Shown one piece after another: positions 42,030 through 50,651 of a stretch of 64,000 bases of DNA (positions are counted from its first letter, which is position 1; every line of letters begins with the position of its first letter). The notes under the pieces were generated by a model. It did not search any database, had not been told where the DNA came from, and saw nothing but the letters and a program-made list of their open reading frames with translations. The stretch covers positions 186,001 to 250,000 of the forward strand of contig NZ_JAXCHP010000001.1 in the NCBI RefSeq assembly GCF_035984545.1, in the 5' to 3' direction. Made by a program: the position numbers and the translations under genes. This stretch comes from Cryobacterium sp. GrIS_2_6. GTDB lineage: Bacteria > Actinomycetota > Actinomycetes > Actinomycetales > Microbacteriaceae.

Positions 42030-44249
42030 TCAGGGCAGCGGATGCACCCCGGCCGCATCGAGGATCCACGCGTTGTCGAAGGCGATTTCCCGCCAGCGGG
42101 CGTAGCGCCCGGACACCCCGCCATGGCCGGCGGACATCTCCGTCTTGAGCAGGACATCCGCCCCGACCTCGCGCAGGTGCGCGACCCACTTCGCCGGTTC
42201 CACGTAGAGCACGCGGGTGTCGTTGAGGCTCGTGACCGCGAGGATCCGCGGGTAGTGCGTGTCCCGCACGTTCTCGACCGGTGAGTAGGACTTGATGTAC
42301 GCGTAGACCTCCGGGTCGTGCAGCGGGTCTCCCCACTCGTCCCACTCGATGACCGTGAGGGGCAGCGCGGGGTCGAGGATCGAGGTGAGCGGGTCTACGA
42401 ACGGTACGCCGGCGAGGATGCCGGAGAACAGCTCGGGGGCGAGGTTCGCGACGGCGCCCATCAGCAGGCCACCGGCGCTGCGGCCCTCGGCGACGAGCCG
42501 GTCGGGCGCGGTGAGCCCCGCATCGATCAGGTGCTGCGCGCAGTCGATGAAATCGGTGAAGCTGTTGCGCTTCTCCAGCTCCTTGCCGTGCTCGTACCAG
42601 AGCCGGCCGAGCTCGCCGCCGCCGCGCACGTGCGCGATCGCGTAGACCAGTCCGCGGTTGAGCAGGCTGAGCCGGGAGATGCTGAAGGTCGGGTCGATGC
42701 TGATCTCGTAGGACCCATAGCCGTAGAGCAGGGTCGGCGCGGGTTCGCCGGGGGTGACCAGGCCACTCCGGTAGACGAGCGAGATCGGCACGCGGGTGCC
42801 GTCCGCGGCCGTCGCCCACTCGCGGCGCTGTTCGTACCTCGCCGGGTCGTACGCGCCGAGCACGGTCTGCTGCTTGAGCAGGCGGCGCTCGCCGGTCGCG
42901 ACGACGAGGTCGTACACGGTCGACGGGGTGACGAAGCTCGTGTAGCCGAACCGGATCGTCGGCTGCTCCCACTCGGGGTTCGCCCCTGTGCCTGCTGTGA
43001 AGAGCGGTTCGTCGAAGGCGAGCTCGGTGAACGTGAGCGGGCGGGCAGCGTCGGCGGTCGCAGCGGGGCCTCCGGTTTCTGCGGTCAGTGCGGTCGCAGC
43101 GGATACCTCGGCCTCGGTCCAGAGCGACGCGATCGCCACCTGCGTCAAGCCGTCGCGCCGGTACTCGGCGATGACGAAGTCGCGAAACGCGTCGACGCCT
43201 TCGAGCCGGACGGATTCGTCGTGCGGCAGCAGCATCCGCCGGGGGCCGTGCGGGTCTCCGGCGGCGACGTCGACGAGTTCGAAGTTGACGGCCTGGTCGT
43301 TGTGCACGATGAGGAGCCGGTCCTCCCCGGCGAGGACGGCGTGCTCCACATCGTACTCGACGCCGTCGCGGCGCGGCCAGACGATCGCGAAGTCGCCGGT
43401 GGGATCGCCCGTGTCGAGCAGCCGGGTCTCGGTCGTCACGCTCGAGCCGGCCTCGATCAACAGGTACTTGCGGCTGCGGGTGAGCCCGATGCCGACCCAG
43501 AACCGGTCGTCGGGTTCGTGGAAGACCTGCGCGTCGCTCGCGGGGTCTGTGCCGATCTCGTGCCGCCAGACGGTGTCCGGGCGCCAGGCCTCGTCGACGG
43601 TCGTGTAGAAGAGGTAGCGGCCACTCGGTTCGAACAGGGCGTCCTCGCCGGTATCGGTGATCTCGTCGAAGAGGTTCTCGCCCGTCGTGAGGTCGCGCAC
43701 CCGGATCGTGTACCGCTCGTCGCCCTCGGTGTCGACGGCGTAGAGCAGCCGGGTGGCGTCTGCGCTCACGTCGAAGCTGCCGAGGGCGTAGAACTCGTGG
43801 CCGGCCGCCTCGGCGTTGTCGTCGAGCAGCACCTGCTCGCCGGGGAGGCCTGCCCGGACGGTGCCGGACGTTCCGGCGTCGTCGGCTTCGGGGTCCAGGA
43901 CCGGCGGCGCCCAGTCGTCCGGGCCCGAGACCGGGGCCCGACAGTGGATGCCGTATTCCTGGCCCTCCACCGTGCGGGTGTAGTACCACCACTGGCCCTC
44001 CCGCACGGGCACGCTGAGGTCGGTCTCGCGGGTGCGGGCCTTGATCTCGTCGAACAGCTGCTCCCGGAGCGGTGCGAGCCGCGCGGTGAGGGCATCCGTG
44101 TACGCGTTTTCGGCCTCGAGATGGGCGAGGACCTCCGGGCTTTCCTTGTCGCGTAACCACTCGTAGTCGTCGGTGAAGAGGTCGTTGTGGTGCAGGCGTT
44201 CGACGGGCTTCTTCGCGGCGAGGGGAGGGACGACGGCAGCTGTAGTCAT
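42030..44249 (-). CDS. ptrB: oligopeptidase B, S9 family serine peptidase
   Basis: A 739-residue prolyl-oligopeptidase family enzyme with an N-terminal beta-propeller (about 70-400) and a C-terminal alpha/beta-hydrolase. The catalytic Ser is in GRSAGGLLMG near residue 589. The Asp lies in SLNDTRVLYVEPAKW and the His in MSAGHGGVSGRY. The N-terminus RLHHNDLFTDDYEWLRDK is typical of protease II, which cleaves short peptides after basic residues in the cytoplasm. The SNF2 helicase gene follows 27 bases downstream, so they are probably cotranscribed. The 3' part of the frame ends with HPLP shortly before the stop at 42030. Confidence 0.95.
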   Translation of the reverse strand: MTTAAVVPPLAAKKPVERLHHNDLFTDDYEWLRDKESPEVLAHLEAENAYTDALTARLAPLREQLFDEIKARTRETDLSVPVREGQWWYYTRTVEGQEYGIHCRAPVSGPDDWAPPVLDPEADDAGTSGTVRAGLPGEQVLLDDNAEAAGHEFYALGSFDVSADATRLLYAVDTEGDERYTIRVRDLTTGENLFDEITDTGEDALFEPSGRYLFYTTVDEAWRPDTVWRHEIGTDPASDAQVFHEPDDRFWVGIGLTRSRKYLLIEAGSSVTTETRLLDTGDPTGDFAIVWPRRDGVEYDVEHAVLAGEDRLLIVHNDQAVNFELVDVAAGDPHGPRRMLLPHDESVRLEGVDAFRDFVIAEYRRDGLTQVAIASLWTEAEVSAATALTAETGGPAATADAARPLTFTELAFDEPLFTAGTGANPEWEQPTIRFGYTSFVTPSTVYDLVVATGERRLLKQQTVLGAYDPARYEQRREWATAADGTRVPISLVYRSGLVTPGEPAPTLLYGYGSYEISIDPTFSISRLSLLNRGLVYAIAHVRGGGELGRLWYEHGKELEKRNSFTDFIDCAQHLIDAGLTAPDRLVAEGRSAGGLLMGAVANLAPELFSGILAGVPFVDPLTSILDPALPLTVIEWDEWGDPLHDPEVYAYIKSYSPVENVRDTHYPRILAVTSLNDTRVLYVEPAKWVAHLREVGADVLLKTEMSAGHGGVSGRYARWREIAFDNAWILDAAGVHPLP

Positions 44250-44336
44250 GGTGTTCAGCGTACTGAGGCTGGAGACGAGGGAGAATTGGGGGAGTACCGA
44301 AGCCGGCTATCGCGGCTTCACGGAAGGAAACAGCAC

Positions 44337-45065
44337 ATGGAGCAGGGCCTCACCACCGCCGGGAGCACGACGGAGAGCAGCACGAGCAGCGGCACGGATG
44401 TCGCCACAGGGCACGTTCTCCTCGGCCGGGTTTTCGATGCCGTCCTCTTCGATATGGACGGCACCCTGGTCGATTCGACTCGGGCCGTGAACCGGGCCTG
44501 GATGCGCTGGGGAGCCGAAGCGGGCCTCGGGCCCTCGTTCACCGGCGCCGAGCACGGAGTGCCCGCCCGGCAAATGGTGGCCAGGCTCGTTCCGGAGGAC
44601 AAGATCGAGTGGTCGATCGCCCGGGTGCTCGAACTCGAACTCGACGACCTCGAGGGCATCGTGATCCTCCCAGGGGCCACGGAACTGATGCAGAGCCTGC
44701 CGGAGGGCCGCCGCGCCATCGTCACCTCGTGCGCCCGTTCGTTGTGCCTCGCCCGGCTCGAGTCGGCCGGCTTCCCGGTGCCCGCGACCGTCGTGACGAT
44801 CGACGACACTCCCCGCGGCAAGCCGTTCCCTGAGCCGTTCCTGGCGGCGGCCGCGCGGCTCGGCGCCGACCCGCGTCGCTGCGTCGTGGTCGAAGACGCG
44901 CCGGCGGGCCTCGAGGCGGGTCGCGCGGCCGGATGTCTGACGATCGGTGTCGCCGGAACGCACACCATGGACCAGCTCGACGCCGATCTCGTCGTGCCGA
45001 GCCTTGACCGCCTGCGGATCAGCGTCCGCGAGACCGGCGTCGTCTTCGAGCTCCTCACCGAGTAG
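44337..45065 (+). CDS. HAD superfamily sugar phosphatase
   Basis: A 242-residue haloacid dehalogenase-like phosphatase. Motif I FDMDGTLVDS starts at Asp39, with Asp41 as acid/base. Motif II is IVTSCARS, motif III the Lys in PRGKPFPEPFL and motif IV VVVEDAPAGLEAG. The cap type and these motifs fit the 2-deoxyglucose-6-phosphatase/GPP (sugar phosphatase) group. The start ATG 44337 has GGAAGGA about eight bases upstream. The N-terminal 25 residues are Ser/Thr/Gly-rich and look disordered. It is divergent from ptrB and ends 25 bases before repeat copy B. Confidence 0.93.
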   Translation: MEQGLTTAGSTTESSTSSGTDVATGHVLLGRVFDAVLFDMDGTLVDSTRAVNRAWMRWGAEAGLGPSFTGAEHGVPARQMVARLVPEDKIEWSIARVLELELDDLEGIVILPGATELMQSLPEGRRAIVTSCARSLCLARLESAGFPVPATVVTIDDTPRGKPFPEPFLAAAARLGADPRRCVVVEDAPAGLEAGRAAGCLTIGVAGTHTMDQLDADLVVPSLDRLRISVRETGVVFELLTE

Positions 45066-45090
45066 CCCCGCCCCAGTCAGTTCAGCCCCG

Positions 45091-45174
45091 AACCGATTCG
45101 ACGGAGTTTTTGGGTTTTTGGCACGTGGGCCGCGATGTAAGGGCTTTCCGGGCAAAATCTCCGTCGAATTGGTT
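45091..45174. repeat. inverted-repeat element, copy B (core ATTCGACGGAG)
   Basis: The arms 45091-45114 and 45151-45174 begin AACCGATTCGACGGAG and, inverted, AACCAATTCGACGGAG. Copy A at 32578-32659 has the same arms and, on the opposite orientation, shares the TTTTGCCC that follows one arm. The middle sequences are unrelated beyond that. Copy B lies between the convergent HAD and VOC genes and may also terminate both. Confidence 0.8.
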
Positions 45175-45188
45175 GGGGGAGGGGCCCG

Positions 45189-45575
45189 TCAGGACTGGTA
45201 GATCTCGAGCGGCAGGCCGTCGGGGTCCCGGAAGAAGAACATCGCCTTGTGCGAGTTCGGGTCGACCCGCAGCTCCTCGCAGTCGACGCCCTCGCGGAGG
45301 AGTTCGGCGCGGGCGCCGGGAACGTCGTCGACCTCGAACGCGAGGTGGCGCAGGCCGAGCGCCTCCGGGCCGCTGCGCCGGGGCGGGGTGTCCGGGAACG
45401 AGAACAACTCGAGGATGTACTCGCCGTTCAGGGCGAGCTTGCCCATCCATGAGTCGCGGTCGGCCCGGAAGTATTCCGCCTCGAGCGTGCAGCCCACGAC
45501 GTCGACGTAGAACCGCTTCGAACGCGCGTAGTCGCTCGCGATGATGGCGATGTGGTGCACCTGGTTGATCAGCAT
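45189..45575 (-). CDS. VOC family protein (glyoxalase I-like)
   Basis: A 128-residue vicinal oxygen chelate protein of the YaeR/SMU1112c group. The VHHIAIIASDYARSKRFYVDV start gives the first metal His. GEYILELFSFP gives Glu and LRHLAFEVDD the second His. The C-terminal FFFRDPDGLPLEIYQ carries the last Glu. The role is unknown; relatives include glyoxalases and dioxygenases. The ATG is at 45575. It is convergent with the HAD gene and divergent from the LCP gene. Confidence 0.93.
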   Translation of the reverse strand: MLINQVHHIAIIASDYARSKRFYVDVVGCTLEAEYFRADRDSWMGKLALNGEYILELFSFPDTPPRRSGPEALGLRHLAFEVDDVPGARAELLREGVDCEELRVDPNSHKAMFFFRDPDGLPLEIYQS

Positions 45576-45688
45576 CCTCCCAGCCTGACACAGCCGTTTC
45601 TGTGAGTCTCATAGCCCGAGTCCAGAAAACACCCGGGACCGGCAACTACCGTCAAGATTCTCACCATGGAACGCAATAAGGGGTTTTG

Positions 45689-46993
45689 TTGACGAATCAC
45701 AGACCCGAGGGTCGCGCGGATGCCCGCAGGCATGCACGGGCGGCCACGCTCATCCGCCATCGGCGCCGACCGAGCCGCAGCCACACGATGATGACCCTGA
45801 TCAAGGCGCTTGCGCTCACGCTCGCCGTCGTCCTCGTGAGCGGGGTATCCGTTGCGGCCATCGCGGTCAGCCAGTTCGCAACGAAGGTCTCGGCCAACGC
45901 GGTCGACATCTCCAACGGGGCGACCGACCTGCCCGCGCTTCCCCAGCTCGGTTCCTTCGAGGGGGGCTTCAATGTTCTCGTCGTCGGGGTGGACAACTCC
46001 CTCACCCAGTCGGCAGCCTATGGCGACCGCACCGGCACCCTCAACGACGTCAACATCCTGCTGCATGTCTCCGCCGACCATAAGAGCGCGGTCGTGATCA
46101 GCATTCCCCGTGACCTCGTCGTCAACCAGCCGGCCTGTACGGACCCCGATACCGGGAAGGTGGCGAAGGCCGCGACGTCCACGGCCATGAATGCATCCTT
46201 CGGACGGGGAGGTCTCGGCTGCGTCGTGTCGACCGTTTCGTCGCTGACCGGACTGACCATCCCGTACGCCGGCCTGATCTCCTTCGAGGGCACGGTCGCG
46301 ATGGCCGACGCCGTCGGGGGCGTCCCGGTCTGCCTCAACGACGCGATCAAGGACCCGTACACGGGACTCGACCTTCCCGCGGGAACGAGTGTCGTCTCCG
46401 GAACCGCCGCCCTCGCCTATCTCCGGAGCCGCCACGGCGTCGGCGACGGCAGCGACCTGTCCCGGATCTCCTCGCAGCAGGCCTACATGTCCTCACTGAT
46501 GCGAGTGATGAAGAGCAGCGCGACGCTCACCGACGTGTCGAAGCTGTCCGCCCTCGCGACGGCCGCGGGTACGAACCTGAAACTCTCGACGTCGCTCGCC
46601 AACATCCCGACCATGGTCGGCATGGCGCTCGCCCTGAAAGACATCGACCTGAACCAGCTCGTGTTCGTGCAATACCCGTCGGCGACCGACCCGCAGAACA
46701 CCAACAAGCTGGTACCGTCGACCGCCCTCGCCAAGAAACTGTTCGCCGCGGTCACGGCCGACCAGTCCTTCACCCTCGACGCCAAATCCCTCGGCAACAG
46801 CGCCGAACTCGACCCGACGGCGACGCCCGCCGCGACGCCGACGCCGACGCCGACCCCCACTGCCTCGGCGACCGGTGCGGCAACGGGCACCCCGACGCCG
46901 GCGGCAACGGATGCCGCGGCTCCCGTCGAGATCGCCGGCCTGCGCGGCCAGACCGCGAGCCAGCAGACCTGCTCGATCGCGTTCAACTACTGA
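45689..46993 (+). CDS. LCP family (LytR-CpsA-Psr) cell-wall glycopolymer ligase
   Basis: A 434-residue membrane protein that should attach teichoic acid-like or arabinogalactan-like polymers to peptidoglycan. A basic cytosolic start is followed by one transmembrane helix near residues 36-60. The LCP domain (about 85-260) has NVLVVGVDN, DRTGTLNDVNILLHV, SIPRDLVV and SRHGVGDGSDLSRISSQQAYM. The C-terminus has a Pro/Thr/Ala repeat (TPTPTPTPT) and a terminal QTCSIAFNY. The start is TTG 45689 with AAGGGG five bases upstream; TTG 45686 is equally in frame. The LCP domain itself is of normal size. Confidence 0.92.
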   Translation: MTNHRPEGRADARRHARAATLIRHRRRPSRSHTMMTLIKALALTLAVVLVSGVSVAAIAVSQFATKVSANAVDISNGATDLPALPQLGSFEGGFNVLVVGVDNSLTQSAAYGDRTGTLNDVNILLHVSADHKSAVVISIPRDLVVNQPACTDPDTGKVAKAATSTAMNASFGRGGLGCVVSTVSSLTGLTIPYAGLISFEGTVAMADAVGGVPVCLNDAIKDPYTGLDLPAGTSVVSGTAALAYLRSRHGVGDGSDLSRISSQQAYMSSLMRVMKSSATLTDVSKLSALATAAGTNLKLSTSLANIPTMVGMALALKDIDLNQLVFVQYPSATDPQNTNKLVPSTALAKKLFAAVTADQSFTLDAKSLGNSAELDPTATPAATPTPTPTPTASATGAATGTPTPAATDAAAPVEIAGLRGQTASQQTCSIAFNY

Positions 46994-47153
46994 TCCAGGG
47001 CCCGTCGAGCCGCCCTGAGCGCACTCCACCGAGTGCACCCCGCTGATTCGCGAACCAGTGATCACGGGTCAGTGGATCCCGCGCGCACTGTTCATTCGTG
47101 CGCTCTGGTGCTAACGTCGTCTTGTTCAGTTGATTTATATCTAGGAGAGTGAG

Positions 47154-47443
47154 ATGAATTCTCGGGATCTCCAGCGGCAGGTCCTCGTCGTGATCGGCGC
47201 GCTCGTCGCCCTCGTCGGATCCTTCATCGGGTCCGGTGCCACGGCAGGCTCGCCCCTGCGGCCTCCCTCGTCTGGGGGCTCGGCTGGCTCGCCGTGGCAC
47301 GGCTCAGCGGAACCCTGCTCTCCGTGACCACAGGTGTCGCGGCCATTGTCGGCGCCGTGCTCGTGATCGCCCTGACCGTCGGCGCGCGCCTGCGCATGGC
47401 GAAACTTCTCGTCTCCCCGCCGACCCGAATGGTAGCCGCATGA
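47154..47443 (+). pseudogene. TspO-like membrane protein gene with internal deletion and frameshift
   Basis: From ATG 47154 (AGGAG six bases upstream) the frame begins MNSRDLQRQVLVVIGALVAL then VGSFIGSG, a first transmembrane helix, and at about 47240 the sense moves to another frame that reads LVWGLGWLAVARLSG, TLLSVTTGVAAIVGAVLVIAL and ends VAA at 47441-47443. Start and end fit an actinobacterial tryptophan-rich sensory (TspO-like) protein from which the middle, well over 100 residues, is gone. The assignment to TspO is from memory of the N- and C-terminal pattern and is moderate. The stop overlaps the ATG of the MFS gene, so the parent gene was coupled to it. Confidence 0.55.
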
Positions 47444-49170
47444 CCGACCAGCGCCCGTCCACCCCCACTGCCTCCACCCCCACTGCCTCCACCCCCACTG
47501 CCTCCACCCCCACTGCCTCCGCCCGCGTTGAGCCCGTGCGCCGCCGCTGGGCCGGCCTCGTCTTCATCAGCATCGCCGTCGCGCTCATCATCGTCGACTC
47601 GACGATTATCAACGTCGCGATCCCCTCGATCGTCCGGGACCTCGCGATCACGTCGACCCAGGTGCAGTGGGTCCAGGAAAGCTACACCCTCGTCTTCGCA
47701 GCCCTCCTGCTCGTCTTCGGCACACTGGCTGACCGGTACGGGCGCCGTCGCATCCTGATCCTCGGCGTCGTGCTGTTCGCCGCGGCATCCGTTCTCGCGG
47801 CGGCGGCGCAATCGGGCGATCTCCTGATCGGCACCCGCCTGATCCAGGGCATCGGCGGCGCCATGGTCCTCCCGACCACCCTGTCGCTGATCAACGCGAA
47901 TTTCCGCGGCAGAGACCGTGGCATCGCCTTCGCGATCTGGGGCTCCACGATCGGCGGCATGGTCGCGGTCGGGCCGCTCCTCGGCGGCTGGCTGACCACG
48001 TACTTCTCCTGGCGCTGGGCGTTCGGCATCAATGTGCCGCTCGGTGTGATCATCGTCATCGGGGTGCTCGTCTTCGTCTCCGAGTCGAAGGATGCCGGAG
48101 AACCCCGCCGTGTCGACGTCGTCGGCGCCGTGCTCTCGGTGCTCACGAGCGCCAGCCTGGTCTTCGGACTCATCGAGGGTCGCAGCTACGGCTGGTGGCT
48201 GACCAACAAGGCCATGGTGATCGGCGGCTTCACCTGGCCGTATCCGATTTCCCCGATTCCGGTCGCCTTCGCGATCACCCTCCTCGCCGGAACGGCGTTC
48301 ATCCTCTGGGGCCTCGCCCGGCAGCGCGCGGGCAAGACCACCCTGCTCGCATTCTCGCTGTTCCGGATCGCTTCATTCCGCAATGGGAATATCGCGGCGC
48401 TGATCGTGTCGCTCGGCGAGTTCGGCATCATCCTGTCCCTGCCGCTCTGGCTGCAGAACGTGCTCGGTTACGATGCGCTTCAGACAGGGTTCGTGCTGCT
48501 CGCCCTCGCGATCGGCTCCTTCGTTGCGAGCGGATCCGCCGGCGCATACGGCAACAGGGTGTCACCGGAAACGATCGTGCGGGTCGGAATCGTCCTGGAG
48601 ATCCTCGGCGTCGCGGGGCTCGGTCTTGTGATCACGGCGGACGCCAGCTGGCTCGCGATCGTGCCGTTCCTCTTCGTCTACGGGATGGGTGTCGGCCTCG
48701 CGACCGCCCAGCTGACCGGGGTCGTGCTCAAGGACGTTCCTGTCGAGAAGAGCGGACAAGGTTCTGGCACCTCTTCGACGGCGCGTCAGATCGGTTCGGC
48801 GCTCGGCATCGCGGTGCTCGGCACCGTGCTGTTCACCTCGGTCGGCGCCTCGCTGGACGCAAAACTCGCGGACGTGCCGGGGTTGCCGGAGTCGGCGCGC
48901 ACCCAGGTGGTCGACGCGGTCGTTGACAGTGCCGGAGCGGCGATCCCCGCCCTTGAAGCACAGAGCCCTGCCGTTGGAGCGGCCGCGCGCGACGCCTTCA
49001 GCGAGGGCACCCGGTACTCCGCGTTCGCGGCCGCCGGATTCCTCGTCCTCGGCCTGCTCGCGACACTGCGGCTCTCGGGCACGACGCAGCACCGCGACGG
49101 CCGTGAGCCACAAGCGGATGCCGGCGGCGAGGCATCCGCCGCCGACACCCCCGCGGAAGAGCCGGTCTAG
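47440..49170 (+). CDS. MFS transporter, DHA2 (EmrB/QacA) family drug exporter
   Basis: A 576-residue proton-driven exporter with about fourteen transmembrane helices. Family marks are VALIIVDSTIINVAIPSI in helix 1, WVQESYTLVFAALLLVFGTLADRYGRRR in order in the first loop, and GGAMVLPTTLSLINANF with the motif C-like region. The N-terminus is an unusual STPTA repeat encoded by a 15-bp tandem repeat. The ATG at 47440 overlaps the stop of the decayed TspO-like gene. The C-terminal 30 residues are charged and Ala-rich. The substrate is unknown, and no local regulator was seen. Confidence 0.93.
   Translation: MTDQRPSTPTASTPTASTPTASTPTASARVEPVRRRWAGLVFISIAVALIIVDSTIINVAIPSIVRDLAITSTQVQWVQESYTLVFAALLLVFGTLADRYGRRRILILGVVLFAAASVLAAAAQSGDLLIGTRLIQGIGGAMVLPTTLSLINANFRGRDRGIAFAIWGSTIGGMVAVGPLLGGWLTTYFSWRWAFGINVPLGVIIVIGVLVFVSESKDAGEPRRVDVVGAVLSVLTSASLVFGLIEGRSYGWWLTNKAMVIGGFTWPYPISPIPVAFAITLLAGTAFILWGLARQRAGKTTLLAFSLFRIASFRNGNIAALIVSLGEFGIILSLPLWLQNVLGYDALQTGFVLLALAIGSFVASGSAGAYGNRVSPETIVRVGIVLEILGVAGLGLVITADASWLAIVPFLFVYGMGVGLATAQLTGVVLKDVPVEKSGQGSGTSSTARQIGSALGIAVLGTVLFTSVGASLDAKLADVPGLPESARTQVVDAVVDSAGAAIPALEAQSPAVGAAARDAFSEGTRYSAFAAAGFLVLGLLATLRLSGTTQHRDGREPQADAGGEASAADTPAEEPV
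47458..47520 (+). repeat. 15-bp tandem repeat, four copies, inside the MFS gene
   Basis: The unit TCCACCCCCACTGCC is repeated four times exactly between 47458 and 47517, followed by TCC. It encodes STPTA repeats in the cytosolic N-terminus of the exporter. The unit is a multiple of three, so copy changes would keep the frame. Confidence 0.95.
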
Positions 49171-49231
49171 CGCAGCGGACGCCGGGGCAGGGGCCGCCTC
49201 AACGCCGGGTCTCCGCGGCTAGGAGACCGGC
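49161..49231. terminator. bidirectional terminator-like inverted repeat
   Basis: GCCGGTCT at 49161-49168 and AGACCGGC at 49224-49231 pair perfectly, and the inner TAGC-GCGGA and TCCGCGGCTA partly pair. The structure spans the stop codons of the convergent MFS and FHA genes. It could end transcription from both sides, but there is no T-tract. Confidence 0.45.
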
Positions 49232-50148
49232 CGCCCTGGGGTGGCCGGTGGCGGCTTCGCTACGGTCCTGCGAGCGGGCTGCGGCTTCTGGTACGCCAGT
49301 TCCCCGCCCACCCTGCCGCCGTATGGACGACCGTGATCGGCGAATTCCTCGCGGAAGAACGCCATCCGCCACGGCCCGAGTTCGATGCGCGCGCCGGTGC
49401 GCAGAACCCGGCCCCCCTCTGGCGAACGACTTCCGTCGATGCCCTGGGACTCCGTTCCCGGCGCGACGGGCCCGAGGGGAAAGAACACGTACTCGTCGTT
49501 ATGGTCATGCCGGATCTCGGCGTGGATGGGAGCGAGACCGTCGAGCCTCAGATCGGCGTCCGGGCTCGATCCGATCCTTGTGGTCTCCGGCATGAGGTCG
49601 AATTGGCGGGGCGGCCTGCCGTCCCAGTTTTCCGACCCGACGACGAAGATCAGTCGGGGACGCCCGGATCCGCGGGTGTAGTGCGTGGTCGTCACCGTGC
49701 GCCGGATGCGGCGGTCGAGCGTCGGTACCAGGGGGAAGAGGGTGGAGGGCGGGAGAGTCACGACCGGTGTCGATTCTGCCCCGCCGGCGCGCCGGCGACG
49801 CCGCAGCAGCGGCGCCAGCGCGGCCCGGCTGCCGAGGGCGACATTGGCGGACCCGGTCAGGAGGCGCTGCAGCCGATGAGCCGAGATCGCACCGAGCCGG
49901 ACTACCAGCCCGTTCGGACCGCTCAGCGAGACCGAGAGCCCACGTTCGGCCAGATCTGCCGCGAGGGTGCGGATCTCCTTGAGAGTGATCGTCCTCGTCT
50001 GCAGGAAGAGCTCGGGCCGGCTCGCGAAGATCTCGACGTCGGAGCCGGCGGCGTTGATCGTTCCCTGCATCCGTTCGCCGCCATGCTGACCGTCCGGCTC
50101 GGCAAGGGAGAAGGCGAGATCGATGTCCAGACGGGTGGTCGTTGCCAT
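49219..50148 (-). CDS. FHA domain protein
   Basis: A 309-residue protein with a C-terminal forkhead-associated domain (about 185-285), which binds phosphothreonine peptides. The phosphopeptide loop is TTRIGSSPDADLRL followed by LAPIHAEIRHDH, and GGRVLRTGARIELGPWRMAF ends the domain. The N-terminal part (LDIDLAFSLAEPDG) is probably a separate beta-rich domain seen in related actinobacterial proteins. A basic stretch (LLRRRRRAGG) lies in the middle, and there is no transmembrane helix. The stop of the 93-residue gene upstream is two bases away, so they form a small operon. A partner kinase is not in the window. Confidence 0.85.
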   Translation of the reverse strand: MATTTRLDIDLAFSLAEPDGQHGGERMQGTINAAGSDVEIFASRPELFLQTRTITLKEIRTLAADLAERGLSVSLSGPNGLVVRLGAISAHRLQRLLTGSANVALGSRAALAPLLRRRRRAGGAESTPVVTLPPSTLFPLVPTLDRRIRRTVTTTHYTRGSGRPRLIFVVGSENWDGRPPRQFDLMPETTRIGSSPDADLRLDGLAPIHAEIRHDHNDEYVFFPLGPVAPGTESQGIDGSRSPEGGRVLRTGARIELGPWRMAFFREEFADHGRPYGGRVGGELAYQKPQPARRTVAKPPPATPGRPVS

Positions 50149-50150
50149 GG

Positions 50151-50432
50151 TCAGTGGGCGAGGGACTCGGCGGTCGGGCCTTCGCTCGTCGTGACGCGGA
50201 GGGTCCCGTTCAGCTTCCACGTCGCCCGCGGGGCATCCGGTCCGATGTCCCGGGGGACTTCGACGGCCATGTCGATGAAGGTGTAGTTGATCACGGCACT
50301 CTTACCGGTCAGGTACGACCACATCTCTTTCCCGAGATCGGTCCAGTCCTGGATGACGTGGCCGTCGGGGGCCGTCGCCGTCCCTGCCGTTTCGTCGCTC
50401 GTGCTCGTGCTCGTGCTGGTCGTTTCGCTCAC
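50151..50432 (-). CDS. small conserved hypothetical protein cotranscribed with the FHA gene
   Basis: A 93-residue acidic protein. The first 20 residues are Ser/Thr-rich (SETTSTSTSTSDETAG) and likely disordered. The rest (HVIQDWTDLGKEMWSYLTGKSAVINYTFIDMAVEVPRDIGPDAP in order) looks globular, with a WKLNGTLRVTT strand. The pattern of LGKEMWSYLTG followed by FIDM and P-R resembles small partner proteins of FHA genes in actinobacteria, but I do not know a function. The Thr-rich tail could be a phosphorylation target that binds the FHA domain; this is inferred from the pairing only. Confidence 0.7.
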   Translation of the reverse strand: MSETTSTSTSTSDETAGTATAPDGHVIQDWTDLGKEMWSYLTGKSAVINYTFIDMAVEVPRDIGPDAPRATWKLNGTLRVTTSEGPTAESLAH

Positions 50433-50651
50433 GGTGTGTCCTTCTGAATTCGTCGATCAGGATACGGAGTTCGACGTCGAGGAAACCCTCCGGAGCCTGC
50501 CCGTCAGTGGGAAGCCCGGCTACGCCAACACTGCCGTTGGGTCGAGGCTAATGGGCCACTCCGCACAGTGGGGGATTGCACAGGCGGCTCACAGCAACCC
50601 GGTGTCAGTGGCTTCGGTTAGCCTCGATGCAAATCCTTTCGGGAGGCCGTC

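Noticed and set aside
47458..47520. Tandem repeats considered as a CRISPR-like array
   Set aside because: The 15-bp units are contiguous with no spacers, lie inside a coding frame and no cas genes are near.
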